Source: an uncultured Oscillibacter sp.
GTDB taxonomy: Bacteria > Bacillota > Clostridia > Oscillospirales > Oscillospiraceae
DNA length: 24,479 nt
Reading direction: 5' to 3'
Assembly (NCBI GenBank): GCA_946530565.1
Contig: CAMNAE010000002.1
Location: forward strand, 1-24,479
This document shows positions 1 through 6,610 of this stretch, in pieces. The notes under the pieces were generated by a model. It did no database searches, was not told where the DNA came from, and worked only from the letters and a program-made list of their open reading frames with translations. The translations under genes were made by a program, and so were the position numbers. Position 1 is the first letter of the stretch, and each line of letters starts with the position of its first letter.

Positions 1-167
1 GGGAGCTCTGCCCACCGCGGCATCAGGAGCGACAACGCGGCGATCAGCGCAAGACAGGCCGCAGCGGATGCTATCGCGATCCGGCCGATCCTTCTCCCGC
101 GCCGCTCCCGGTCCAGCGCAGCCATGCGCTGCTCGACCGCCCTGAGACGCTCATCTGTACTGCGCAT
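1..167 (-). CDS. Small membrane protein downstream of ECF sigma factor (partial, 3' end outside window)
   Basis: I do not recognise the family. The visible 55 residues begin MRSTDERLRAVEQRMAALD, a charged, helical, cytoplasmic-looking segment. An Arg-rich stretch (about residues 20-29) follows, then one hydrophobic segment (about residues 29-49), which together predict one membrane pass with the N-terminus inside. The ATG at 167 lies inside the end of the sigma gene (17-nt overlap, different frame), so the two are probably translationally coupled. A short membrane protein coupled to an ECF sigma factor is often its anti-sigma factor or a regulator; that role is inferred from position only, and no zinc-binding anti-sigma motif is visible in this part. 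The gene runs off the left edge, so its C-terminus is unknown. Confidence 0.6.
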   Translation of the reverse strand, partial: MRSTDERLRAVEQRMAALDRERRGRRIGRIAIASAAACLALIAALSLLMPRWAEL

Positions 168-708
168 CGGTCACGCCCTCCTTTTCAAGCTCCTCCCTCA
201 GGAGCCGCTTCGCCTTTTGCAGAAGATGATCGAGCTGCTTCGGCCGCTTTCGCAGCACACGCGCGCTCTCGGCGTAGCTCATGCCCTCGAAATAGACGAG
301 CCAGAGCGCCTCGCGCAGGTCCGGTTCGAGCCTGCCCATACAAAGGCGCAGAATGTTCTGCTGCTCGCGCCTGACGACCGCCGCCTCCAGCAGCGCCTCG
401 CTCTCCGGCTCCCGCTCCAGCGCTTCCAGGCTGAAGACCGCGGCGCGCAGGCGTCTGGCGTAAAAGCGGCGGGCAAGGTTGCGGGCGGTTTTATACAGAT
501 AGGCCCGGAAAGACCCCTCCAAGAGGTTCGGCCGCGCATGGGCCACGCGCGCAAAGGCCTCGATCATCAGGTCCTCTGCGTCGTGGATGTCGTGGAGAAA
601 GCCGCCGAGGTAAATCGTCAGGCTGTCGCCGTAGCGCTCCATCAGCGTGCGCAGACCGTCCTCGTCGCCCGATAAAAAGCGCCGGAACAGTGCCTCATCG
701 CTCTCCAT
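151..708 (-). CDS. ECF-type RNA polymerase sigma-70 family sigma factor
   Basis: Directs RNA polymerase to an alternative promoter set. The protein has about 185 residues, the normal size for ECF sigmas, which contain only regions 2 and 4. Region 2 includes the DAEDLMIEAFARV core-binding and -10 recognition helix (about residues 44-56). Region 4 includes LREALWLVYFEGMSYAESA followed by a basic helix, the usual helix-turn-helix. I chose the ATG at 708 because GGAGG lies 7 nt upstream; an in-frame ATG at 735 would add nine residues (MTQMGGGTA) that overlap the hairpin at 735-764 and has no comparable ribosome binding site. The gene follows the DivIVA-like gene on the same strand and overlaps the membrane protein after it. 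Target promoters and inducing signal cannot be read from the sequence. Confidence 0.85.
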   Translation of the reverse strand: MESDEALFRRFLSGDEDGLRTLMERYGDSLTIYLGGFLHDIHDAEDLMIEAFARVAHARPNLLEGSFRAYLYKTARNLARRFYARRLRAAVFSLEALEREPESEALLEAAVVRREQQNILRLCMGRLEPDLREALWLVYFEGMSYAESARVLRKRPKQLDHLLQKAKRLLREELEKEGVTDAQYR

Positions 709-734
709 GGCCGTCCCTCCCCCCATTTGTGTCA

Positions 735-764
735 AAGACCCCCTCCGCCGGGGGAGGGGGTCTT
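735..764 (-). terminator. GC-rich hairpin between DivIVA-like gene and sigma gene
   Basis: A perfect 12-bp inverted repeat (arms 735-746 and 753-764, 6-nt loop) lies between the stop of the DivIVA-like gene and the sigma gene. On the minus strand it is followed only by a short run (TCTTTG), so it may be a weak terminator or attenuator that lowers sigma-factor expression relative to the upstream gene rather than a full stop. Confidence 0.55.
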
Positions 765-790
765 GTTCGTGACGTTTTCCGGTCTGCCGC

Positions 791-1573
791 TTATTCCTCT
801 TCGGTCAGCGGCGCGACGTAGTGGTCGTCGAGCGCTTTGATGTCGTTTTGGACCTTGCCCATGCCGAGGCTCATCTGCGTGAGATAGACCTCGATCTTGC
901 GTGACTCGGTCGTAAACTGGCTCGAGAGCGTGCGGAAATTGTCGAGCGCCTGGGAGTAGCTCGGGAGCAGCTCTGAAAGAAGATCGCGGATGCGGCCGTT
1001 GACCGCCGCCTCCTGCTCGCGAAGATTCTGCTCCGACTCCTCCTGAGCGGCATTGATCGCATTCTGCGTATCCCGGGTCAGGGTCTCGGCCTCGGTCCGG
1101 GCGCTGTTCAGCGTCTCCTCGGCCTCGGTCCGGGCGCTCGTGAGCGTCTCTTCGGCCTCAGTGCGGGCGCTCGTGAGCGTCTCCTCGGCCTCGGCGCGGG
1201 CCTTCGAGAGCGTCTCCTCAGCCTCGGCCTTCGCGTCGTTCAGGATCTGATCCGCCTTTGCGCGGGCGTCGAACTCGATCTGGGCGATCCTGTCGCGAAA
1301 ATGCGTGAAGGACTCTGCGTCGGCGCGGTATTTTTCACAGTCTGCACGCACCGTCACAAGCTCCTCCTCAAGCGCAAGGCGGCTCTGCTCGGTCTCACCG
1401 CCCGCCGTCTGCGCCGCGGCGAGCGCCTCTTTTGCCGCGGCCAGCTCTCCGCGCAGTGCCTCGAGCGCGCTCTCGTGCTCCTGTGCGTTTTTTTCGATGT
1501 AGGCCATTACATCATTCTTATCGAATCCGCCAAAGGTGACAGAACGGAAAGCAGGGGCAGTTTCAGCCATCAT
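791..1573 (-). CDS. DivIVA-like coiled-coil protein with 11-residue repeats
   Basis: Probable membrane-associated scaffold of the DivIVA/GpsB type, acting in division-site, polar growth or wall-synthesis placement. Residues 9-27 (FRSVTFGGFDKNDVMAYIE) resemble the DivIVA N-terminal lipid-binding module: an aromatic/Gly-rich turn, then a helix with the G-F/Y-x-x-x-x-V pattern. Almost all the rest (about 30-235) is predicted coiled coil, rich in Ala, Glu and Arg. Residues 116-159 consist of four near-identical 11-residue units of the form (A/T)EAEETLxxAR, with a partial fifth after them. It has 260 residues, longer than GpsB and similar to or longer than DivIVA. Two adjacent ATGs (1573 and 1570) follow an AGAGGAG sequence and either could be used. 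No signal peptide or membrane helix. The exact function is inferred from this architecture, not from close similarity. Confidence 0.7.
   Translation of the reverse strand: MMAETAPAFRSVTFGGFDKNDVMAYIEKNAQEHESALEALRGELAAAKEALAAAQTAGGETEQSRLALEEELVTVRADCEKYRADAESFTHFRDRIAQIEFDARAKADQILNDAKAEAEETLSKARAEAEETLTSARTEAEETLTSARTEAEETLNSARTEAETLTRDTQNAINAAQEESEQNLREQEAAVNGRIRDLLSELLPSYSQALDNFRTLSSQFTTESRKIEVYLTQMSLGMGKVQNDIKALDDHYVAPLTEEE
1097..1228 (-). repeat. Four tandem 33-bp units coding for 11-residue coiled-coil repeats
   Basis: Four consecutive 33-nt units encode AEAEETLSKAR, AEAEETLTSAR, TEAEETLTSAR and TEAEETLNSAR; a fifth, shortened copy continues to about 1079. The DNA copies are nearly identical (GAGCGTCTCCTCGGCCTC on the plus strand), which indicates recent duplication and a site prone to gaining or losing copies by slippage or recombination. 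The 11-residue (hendecad) period is that of a right-handed or straight coiled coil, so copy number would change rod length without breaking the frame. Confidence 0.85.
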
Positions 1574-1637
1574 CTCTCGGCTCCTCTCTATAAAATGTCC
1601 GGAAGGGGAAGTGATCTTTCCTCATATCTTACACTTT

Positions 1638-1666
1638 AAAATATCACAGTTCCGCCGCGATGGCAA
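1638..1666 (-). promoter_or_regulatory. Promoter of the DivIVA-like gene
   Basis: On the minus strand, TTGCCA (1666-1661) and TATTTT (1643-1638) are separated by exactly 17 nt: a -35 with 5/6 and a -10 with 4/6 matches to the housekeeping consensus. It reads toward the start at 1573, leaving a leader of roughly 55-60 nt. It sits back-to-back with the antiporter promoter; the two -35 boxes are about 40 bp apart. Confidence 0.6.
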
Positions 1667-1706
1667 GTGTTTGTTGCACAAACTGCAGCCGCGGGAGGCG
1701 CTCCTC

Positions 1707-1735
1707 TTGACAGCGTCCCGGTTTTATGGCATTCT
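1707..1735 (+). promoter_or_regulatory. Probable promoter of the NhaC-family gene
   Basis: A perfect TTGACA at 1707-1712 is followed after 17 nt by CATTCT (1730-1735), a weak -10 preceded by TGG, which gives an extended -10 character. The antiporter ATG is at 1800. The perfect -35 and the spacing support it; the -10 hexamer (3/6) is the weak point. Confidence 0.45.
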
Positions 1736-1799
1736 TGAATACACCAAACGGACGCGTTTTTGTCCTGAAAGGTCGATTACTCAACGGAGGTCCTCTCTC

Positions 1800-3098
1800 A
1801 TGCAGTCTAAGCAACCAAACGCCCGGGCACTGCTGCCCATTCTTGTCTTTCTTGTGCTCTATCTCGGCACCGGCATCTGGTTTGAATACATCTCTCCGAT
1901 CGAGGGGCAGATGGGCTTTTACATCATGTCGGTCGTCGTCGCCTTCTCGATCGCGCTGATCGTGGCGATGCTTCAGAACCGCTCATTGAGTTTTGATCAG
2001 AAGATCCACGTGTGCGCGCAGGGCATCGGTGACGACAATATCACGATCATGCTCTTCATCTTCCTGATGGCCGGCGCCTTCGGCGGCATCGCGCGGCAGG
2101 CCGGCGGCGCGACGAGCACCGCGCACCTGCTGCTCAACATCATCCCCGGCAATTTCGCCGTTCCCGGGCTGTTTGCCATCGCCTGCCTCATCTCGATGGC
2201 CATGGGCACGAGCGTCGGCACGATCACGGTGCTCGTGCCGATCGCCGCGGGCGTGGCCGAGACCGGCGGCTTCTCGCTGCCGCTGTGCGTCGGCACGGTC
2301 GTCGGCGGCGCGATGTTCGGCGACAACCTCTCGTTCATCTCCGATACGACGATCGCCGCGACGAAGACGCAGGGCGTCGAGATGCGCGACAAGTTCCGCG
2401 TGAACTTTCTGATCGCCCTGCCCGCCGCGCTCGCGACGCTCGTGATATTGATCATCGTGGCGATCCTGGGCGAGAGCGCGAACGTCGGCGGCTACGCGTT
2501 CAACCTCCTGCAGGCGATCCCCTATTTCGTCGTGCTCGTGCTCGCGCTGCTCGGGCTCAATGTCTTTCTGGTGCTCGGCGTCGGCATCGTGCTCTTTCTG
2601 ATCGCGGGCGCGCTGACCGGGACGATCGACTACGTGTCGGCCTTCACCTCGATGGGCGACGGCGCGGCGGGCATGTTCGAGACGATGATCGTCACGATCC
2701 TCGTCGCCTCGATCGCCTCGCTGATCCGTGAAAACGGCGGCTTTGCGGCGATCCTCGATCTGATCGAGCGGCGCTTTTCCGGCCGGCGCGGCGGCATGCT
2801 CGGCATCGCGATCCTGACCGCGCTCATGGACATCGCGACCGCGAACAACACGGTGGCCATCGTCATTGCCGCGCCGATCGCGCGCGAGATCTCCGAGCGC
2901 TTCGACATCGACCCGAAGCACACCGCCTCGCTGCTCGACACCTGCTCGTGCATTCTCCAGGGCATCATTCCCTACGGCGCGCAGCTTCTGATCGCGGCGT
3001 CGCTCTCCGGCCTTTCGAGCGTGCTGATCATCCCGTACCTGTTCTATCCCTTCCTGCTCGCTCTGTGCGTGCTCATTTCGATCCTGCGCGAAAAGTGA
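1800..3098 (+). CDS. NhaC-family Na+/H+ antiporter
   Basis: Secondary transporter in the cytoplasmic membrane that exchanges sodium for protons, or a related ion or organic-anion pair, for pH and sodium homeostasis. The 432-residue protein is almost entirely hydrophobic, with about ten to twelve membrane helices. NhaC-family signatures are visible: GTSVGT (136-141) in one re-entrant/helix segment, GDNLSFISDTT (174-184), and in the second half the TANNTVAIVIAAPIA segment with a polar, helix-breaking centre. I chose the ATG at 1800 because GGAGG is 9 nt upstream and the hydrophobic N-terminus begins there; the frame stays open further upstream but that sequence overlaps the DivIVA-like gene and its promoter. 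It is a single-gene unit with its own terminator. NhaC relatives also include malate-Na+/lactate exchangers (MleN), so the exact substrates are uncertain. Confidence 0.85.
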   Translation: MQSKQPNARALLPILVFLVLYLGTGIWFEYISPIEGQMGFYIMSVVVAFSIALIVAMLQNRSLSFDQKIHVCAQGIGDDNITIMLFIFLMAGAFGGIARQAGGATSTAHLLLNIIPGNFAVPGLFAIACLISMAMGTSVGTITVLVPIAAGVAETGGFSLPLCVGTVVGGAMFGDNLSFISDTTIAATKTQGVEMRDKFRVNFLIALPAALATLVILIIVAILGESANVGGYAFNLLQAIPYFVVLVLALLGLNVFLVLGVGIVLFLIAGALTGTIDYVSAFTSMGDGAAGMFETMIVTILVASIASLIRENGGFAAILDLIERRFSGRRGGMLGIAILTALMDIATANNTVAIVIAAPIAREISERFDIDPKHTASLLDTCSCILQGIIPYGAQLLIAASLSGLSSVLIIPYLFYPFLLALCVLISILREK

Positions 3099-3110
3099 GA
3101 TCGATCTTTG

Positions 3111-3135
3111 GCTCCCCTGAGAGGGGAGCTTTTTT
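3111..3135 (+). terminator. Intrinsic terminator of the antiporter gene
   Basis: An 8-bp perfect stem (GCTCCCCT/AGGGGAGC, 3-nt loop) is followed directly by six T residues, 12 nt after the antiporter stop codon. A canonical Rho-independent terminator that separates this gene from the glgCD promoter starting at 3140. Confidence 0.9.
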
Positions 3136-3139
3136 CCTC

Positions 3140-3168
3140 TTGACGGATTATCTCCTATATTGTATAAT
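3140..3168 (+). promoter_or_regulatory. Near-consensus promoter of glgC-glgD
   Basis: TTGACG (3140-3145, 5/6) and a perfect TATAAT (3163-3168) are separated by exactly 17 nt. This is one of the best housekeeping promoters in the window and predicts transcription from about 3175, giving a leader of roughly 90 nt before glgC. Confidence 0.85.
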
Positions 3169-3195
3169 GCTTTTTCAGTAATCCCCAGCTTTTTT

Positions 3196-3240
3196 GGCAG
3201 TTTTGCGCAAAAGTCCGGCAGCTTTTACGCAAAGAGCTGC
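3196..3240 (+). promoter_or_regulatory. glgC leader: repeated motif, palindrome and hairpin
   Basis: Two related segments, GGCAGTTTTGCGCAAAAG (3196-3213) and GGCAGCTTTTACGCAAAG (3217-3234), start 21 bp apart, about two helical turns. The first contains a perfect 12-bp palindrome, TTTTGCGCAAAA (3201-3212). The second forms a GCAGCT/AGCTGC hairpin (3218-3240) ending 6 nt before the AGGAG ribosome binding site. It could be a tandem operator downstream of the start point or an RNA structure affecting translation; no regulator is identified. Confidence 0.4.
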
Positions 3241-3262
3241 GCTCAAAGGAGTCTGATCGAAC

Positions 3263-4462
3263 ATGAAGAAAGAATGCATCGCCATGCTGCTTGCGGGCGG
3301 GCAGGGCAGCCGCCTGTATGTCCTGACCCGTGAGATGGCCAAACCCGCGGTCCCCTTCGGGGGAAAGTACCGGATCATCGACTTTCCCCTCTCGAACTGC
3401 GTGAACTCCGGCATCGATACCGTCGGCGTTCTGACGCAGTACCGCCCTCTGGAGCTCAACGACTACATCGGCTCCGGCCAGCCCTGGGACCTGGACGCCA
3501 CCGACGGCGGCGTGCACATCCTCCCGCCCTATATGGACACCCGCGGCGGTACCTGGTACAAGGGCACCGCGAACGCGATCTATCAGAATATCGGCTTCGT
3601 CGACCTCTATGATCCCGAGTACGTCGTCGTGCTCTCCGGCGACCATATCTATAAGATGGACTACTCCCTGATGCTCGAGCGGCACAAGGCCGCCGGGGCC
3701 GCGTGCACGATCTCGGTCATGGAGGTGCCCTGGTCCGAGGCGCCGCGCTTCGGCATCATGAGCGTCGACGACAAGGACAACATCACCGAGTTCGCCGAAA
3801 AGCCGAAGGAGCCCAAGAGCAACCTCGCCTCGATGGGCATCTACGTATTCACCTGGAAGACGCTGCGCAAGTACCTGACCGAGGATGAGGCCGACCCGAC
3901 GAGCGAAAACGACTTCGGCAAGAACATCATCCCCAAGATGCTCGGCGACGGGCTCACGATGGCCGCCTACCGCTTCCAGGGCTACTGGAAGGACGTCGGT
4001 ACGCTCGACTCCCTGTGGGACGCGAACATGGACATGCTCTCCCCCGGCTCCGGGCTCGACCTTGAAGACGAGAGCTGGACGATCTACGCCCGCTCCGTCA
4101 ACGCCCCCGCGACCTTCATCAGCGGCAGTGCCGATGTGCGCCACAGCGCCCTGAGCCGCGGCTGCGAGATCGACGGCTGCGTCGAAAACTCTGTGCTCTC
4201 ATCGAATGTGACGATCGGCGAAAACGCGCGCGTGAGCTACTCCGTGCTCCTGCCCGGCACCGTGGTCGAGCCGGGCGCGGTGATCGAATACGCGATCATC
4301 GGCGAGGGCAGCCGCATCGGCGAAAACGCGCATGTGGGTGCGGCGCCCGGCGACGCGGGCTGGGGGCTTACGGTGCTCGCACCGCACTGCCCCGTCGCGG
4401 CCGGACGGGTCGTGAAGGCCGGCATCATGCTCGATCAAAACGGTGAGGAGGCGTCGAAATGA
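3263..4462 (+). CDS. glgC: Glucose-1-phosphate adenylyltransferase (ADP-glucose pyrophosphorylase), catalytic subunit
   Basis: Makes ADP-glucose and pyrophosphate from ATP and glucose-1-phosphate, the committed step of bacterial glycogen synthesis. The 399-residue length is normal. The N-terminal nucleotidyltransferase domain starts with the signature [10 protein letters not shown] (9-18), followed by [20 protein letters not shown] with the conserved lysine and arginine; [14 protein letters not shown] carries the conserved metal-site aspartate and the substrate-site region follows (FAEKPKEP). The C-terminal third is a left-handed beta-helix of hexapeptide repeats ([15 protein letters not shown] onward), the regulatory/oligomerisation domain. 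AGGAG lies 11 nt before the ATG. The stop overlaps the glgD start by 4 nt, so both subunits are translationally coupled, as expected for the heteromeric Firmicutes enzyme. Effector specificity cannot be predicted. Confidence 0.97.
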   Translation: MKKECIAMLLAGGQGSRLYVLTREMAKPAVPFGGKYRIIDFPLSNCVNSGIDTVGVLTQYRPLELNDYIGSGQPWDLDATDGGVHILPPYMDTRGGTWYKGTANAIYQNIGFVDLYDPEYVVVLSGDHIYKMDYSLMLERHKAAGAACTISVMEVPWSEAPRFGIMSVDDKDNITEFAEKPKEPKSNLASMGIYVFTWKTLRKYLTEDEADPTSENDFGKNIIPKMLGDGLTMAAYRFQGYWKDVGTLDSLWDANMDMLSPGSGLDLEDESWTIYARSVNAPATFISGSADVRHSALSRGCEIDGCVENSVLSSNVTIGENARVSYSVLLPGTVVEPGAVIEYAIIGEGSRIGENAHVGAAPGDAGWGLTVLAPHCPVAAGRVVKAGIMLDQNGEEASK

Positions 4463-5571
4463 AAGGACTGCACGGCATCATCTTCTGCTATCGTCAGCGC
4501 GCGGAGCTCCGGGAGCTCGTCGCTGAGCGTTCCTCCTCGTCGATCCCCTTCGCAAGCCGCTACCGCGCGATCGACTTCGCGCTCTCGAACCTCATCAACG
4601 CCGGCTGCTCCGACGTCGGCGTCCTGCTCCACGGCCGCTACCAGAGCCTTTTGGATCACCTGGGCAGCGGCAAGGACTGGGACCTCTCGCGCAAGCACGG
4701 CGGACTCAGGCTCCTGCCTCCCTTCGGCTATGAGGGCCCCGGCGGCATGCAGCCCTTCCGCGGCAAGATGGAGGCGCTGGCGAACGTGCGCAGCTACATC
4801 GACGCGATCCGCCAGGACTATGTCGCGCTCATGGACGGCGATATGGTCGTGAACCTGCCGCTGCAGGAGATCCTCGATCAGCACATCGACTCCGGCGCCG
4901 ACATCACGGTCGTGTGCGGGAACGACAGCTTCGCGACCCCCGACGGCAGCTATTTCGACGTGGACGCCGACGGCAAGGTCACTGAGGTCTACTACAACCT
5001 CCGCCATCCGCGCGGTTACCGCGGCCTTGAGATCTATCTCCTCTCGACCGAGCTTTTAAAGCGTCTGACCGAGGAGGCCGCCGCGCGCGATCTCGTCTCC
5101 TTCCGCCGCGACGTGCTGCGCCCGCAGCTCGGCGAGCTGAACATCCGCGCCTTTATCTGGAACGGCTTTGCCGCACAGATCCACTCGGTCGAGGAGTACT
5201 ATGCCCATTCGATGCAGCTCCTGACGCCCGAGGTGCGCCGCGAGCTCTTCCCCGCCGACCGTCCGGTGCGCGCCAAGCCCGCCGACAAGTCCTCGACCTA
5301 CATCGGTGACGAGGGCCGCGTTCTCAACTCGATGATCGCCGACGGCTGCCACATCGAGGGCACCGTCGAGGATTCGATCCTCTTCGCCGGCGTCAACGTC
5401 GGCCCCGGTGCCGTCGTGCGCGGCTGCATACTGTTCAAGGAGGCCAGCGTCGGCGCGAACGCTCAGATCACCGACGTGATCGCCGACAAGAACACGTCGA
5501 TCGGAGAGGGCGTCATCTTAAGAGGCGCCGTCAAGCACCCCTATGTGCTCCCGAAGGGCGAGACGATCTGA
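4459..5571 (+). CDS. glgD: GlgD, non-catalytic ADP-glucose pyrophosphorylase subunit
   Basis: Regulatory partner of GlgC in Firmicutes; GlgC/GlgD heteromers are typically more active than GlgC alone. The 370-residue protein is a GlgC homologue ([17 protein letters not shown], then [14 protein letters not shown] and a C-terminal hexapeptide beta-helix). However, the N-terminal glycine-rich GGxGxRL nucleotide loop is replaced by [16 protein letters not shown] (residues 10-25), so it should not catalyse the reaction itself. This degeneration is characteristic of GlgD. The ATG overlaps the glgC stop (ATGA) and is preceded by GGAGG 8 nt upstream. The same start, direction and coupling place it in one transcript with glgC. 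Confidence 0.95.
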   Translation: MKGLHGIIFCYRQRAELRELVAERSSSSIPFASRYRAIDFALSNLINAGCSDVGVLLHGRYQSLLDHLGSGKDWDLSRKHGGLRLLPPFGYEGPGGMQPFRGKMEALANVRSYIDAIRQDYVALMDGDMVVNLPLQEILDQHIDSGADITVVCGNDSFATPDGSYFDVDADGKVTEVYYNLRHPRGYRGLEIYLLSTELLKRLTEEAAARDLVSFRRDVLRPQLGELNIRAFIWNGFAAQIHSVEEYYAHSMQLLTPEVRRELFPADRPVRAKPADKSSTYIGDEGRVLNSMIADGCHIEGTVEDSILFAGVNVGPGAVVRGCILFKEASVGANAQITDVIADKNTSIGEGVILRGAVKHPYVLPKGETI

Positions 5572-5590
5572 CACCGCATATTTTTATAAG

Positions 5591-5642
5591 CAACAACGCG
5601 CCGCCCCCGCCGGTCGATACCGGCGGGGGCGGCGCGTTGTTG
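5591..5642 (+). terminator. Very strong 24-bp hairpin after glgD
   Basis: Arms 5591-5614 and 5619-5642 are perfectly complementary over 24 bp and GC-rich, closing on a 4-nt CGAT loop, 19 nt after the glgD stop codon. The following T-run is imperfect (starting TTGTTGCATCGC, then five T). The most likely role is transcription termination plus 3'-end protection of the glgCD mRNA. It could also work in the reverse orientation, but no minus-strand gene faces it. Confidence 0.7.
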
Positions 5643-5697
5643 CATCGCTTTTTGTCTATGATCGGTCCCGAACGCGCATTGCAGGCATATTCTTTCC

Positions 5698-5711
5698 TGA
5701 AAACGCTTTTC
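5698..5711 (+). promoter_or_regulatory. Operator-like inverted repeat overlapping the -35 region of the wall operon
   Basis: TGAAAACGCTTTTC contains a perfect inverted repeat (GAAAA-CGC-TTTTC) with a CG-centred core of the LacI/CcpA operator type. It overlaps the expected -35 position of the promoter ending at 5735, a classical repressor location. It departs from the catabolite-responsive-element consensus at its last two positions, so the regulator is uncertain. Confidence 0.3.
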
Positions 5712-5735
5712 TCCCGCCCGTTTTTGTGGTAGAAT
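5707..5735 (+). promoter_or_regulatory. Extended -10 promoter of the dipeptidase operon
   Basis: TGGTAGAAT (5727-5735) is an extended -10 (TGn followed by TAGAAT, 5/6). The -35 at 17-nt spacing (5707-5712, TTTTCT) is weak, as is usual for extended -10 promoters. Predicted transcription starts near 5742, about 125 nt before the dipeptidase ATG. Confidence 0.5.
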
Positions 5736-5867
5736 AATATGTATTTTTATGGACTCTTAACTCCGGAGCTCTCATTCATGGCGCGATGCAAACGCGTTTC
5801 CTCTTCTCCTACGGCGTCTCCCCCGCAATCCCCGCGCAAAACCAAACGAAAGCGAGGTCCTGCTTCC

Positions 5868-6524
5868 ATGCCCCTCGACTATAAACGCCAGGCTGAGCAC
5901 GATGCCTCATGCTTCGTGCTGCTCTCGGACTATGTGCCCTCGATCGTCCAGGAGATCCGCTACTTTTCCACCTACAACTTCATCGGCGACCGGATCGACG
6001 GCTATGAAGAGCCCGTCGCGCTTTTGACCCTCGACGCCGCCCGCGCCCTGAAGGCTGTTGCCAACCGGGCGAACGTGATGGGCTATCGGCTCAAGATCTT
6101 CGATGCCTACCGCCCCGCCGCGGCCGTGCGGCACTTCGTGCTCTGGGGCATCGAGGACCTCGACCAGCGGATGAAGCCGTATTTTTACCCGGAGCTTGAA
6201 AAGCAGGCGCTTTTTCAAAAGGGCTACATCGCCAGCCGGTCCAGTCACAGCCGCGGCAGCACGGTGGATCTGACGCTTCTCGACATGGCCAGCGGCAAGG
6301 AGCTCGACATGGGGAGCCCCTTTGACTTCTTCAGCGAGAAGTCCCACCCGGACTGCCGGGACATCACGGAGCAGCAGTACGCGAACCGGATGCTTCTGCG
6401 GGATCTGATGCTCAAGGGCGGCTTCGCGCCGATCGATTGCGAGTGGTGGCACTTCACGCTCGAGCGCGAGCCCTTCCCGGAAACGTATTTTGACTTTCCG
6501 GTGGCCGGGGGTGCATTGAAATGA
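5868..6524 (+). CDS. D-alanyl-D-alanine dipeptidase, VanX/DdpX type (peptidase M15D)
   Basis: Zinc dipeptidase that hydrolyses D-Ala-D-Ala to free D-alanine. All catalytic features are present: the zinc ligands H127 and D134 in SSHSRGSTVDLT and H195 in CEWWHF, the general base E192, the arginine R82 in DAYRP, and the family motif MGSPFDFF. It has 218 residues against about 200 for VanX. No signal peptide, so it is likely cytoplasmic like VanX, or exported by another route. I chose the ATG at 5868 (GAGG 10 nt upstream); the frame is open back to 5739 but that part is low-complexity Ser/Pro/Arg and unlike the family. No vanH or vanA partner is visible, so a role in D-Ala-D-Ala turnover or recycling, as for DdpX, fits better than glycopeptide resistance. 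The following wall hydrolase gene starts 86 nt later. Confidence 0.9.
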   Translation: MPLDYKRQAEHDASCFVLLSDYVPSIVQEIRYFSTYNFIGDRIDGYEEPVALLTLDAARALKAVANRANVMGYRLKIFDAYRPAAAVRHFVLWGIEDLDQRMKPYFYPELEKQALFQKGYIASRSSHSRGSTVDLTLLDMASGKELDMGSPFDFFSEKSHPDCRDITEQQYANRMLLRDLMLKGGFAPIDCEWWHFTLEREPFPETYFDFPVAGGALK

Positions 6525-6610
6525 TCCTGCTGCCCGCCCGGGTGCACACGCATTTTCCGTCCGGAGCGATCCGGCTCTTTCACGAAACGATCACGTTCGG
6601 GGTGAACATT

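Noticed and set aside
1097..1228. Regular 33-bp repeats considered as a CRISPR array.
   Set aside because: The units are directly adjacent with no unique spacers, keep one reading frame and encode coiled-coil repeats.
5739..5867. N-terminal extension of the dipeptidase by 43 residues.
   Set aside because: It is low-complexity Ser/Pro/Lys/Arg sequence without similarity to M15D enzymes; the first ATG falls at the predicted transcription start.
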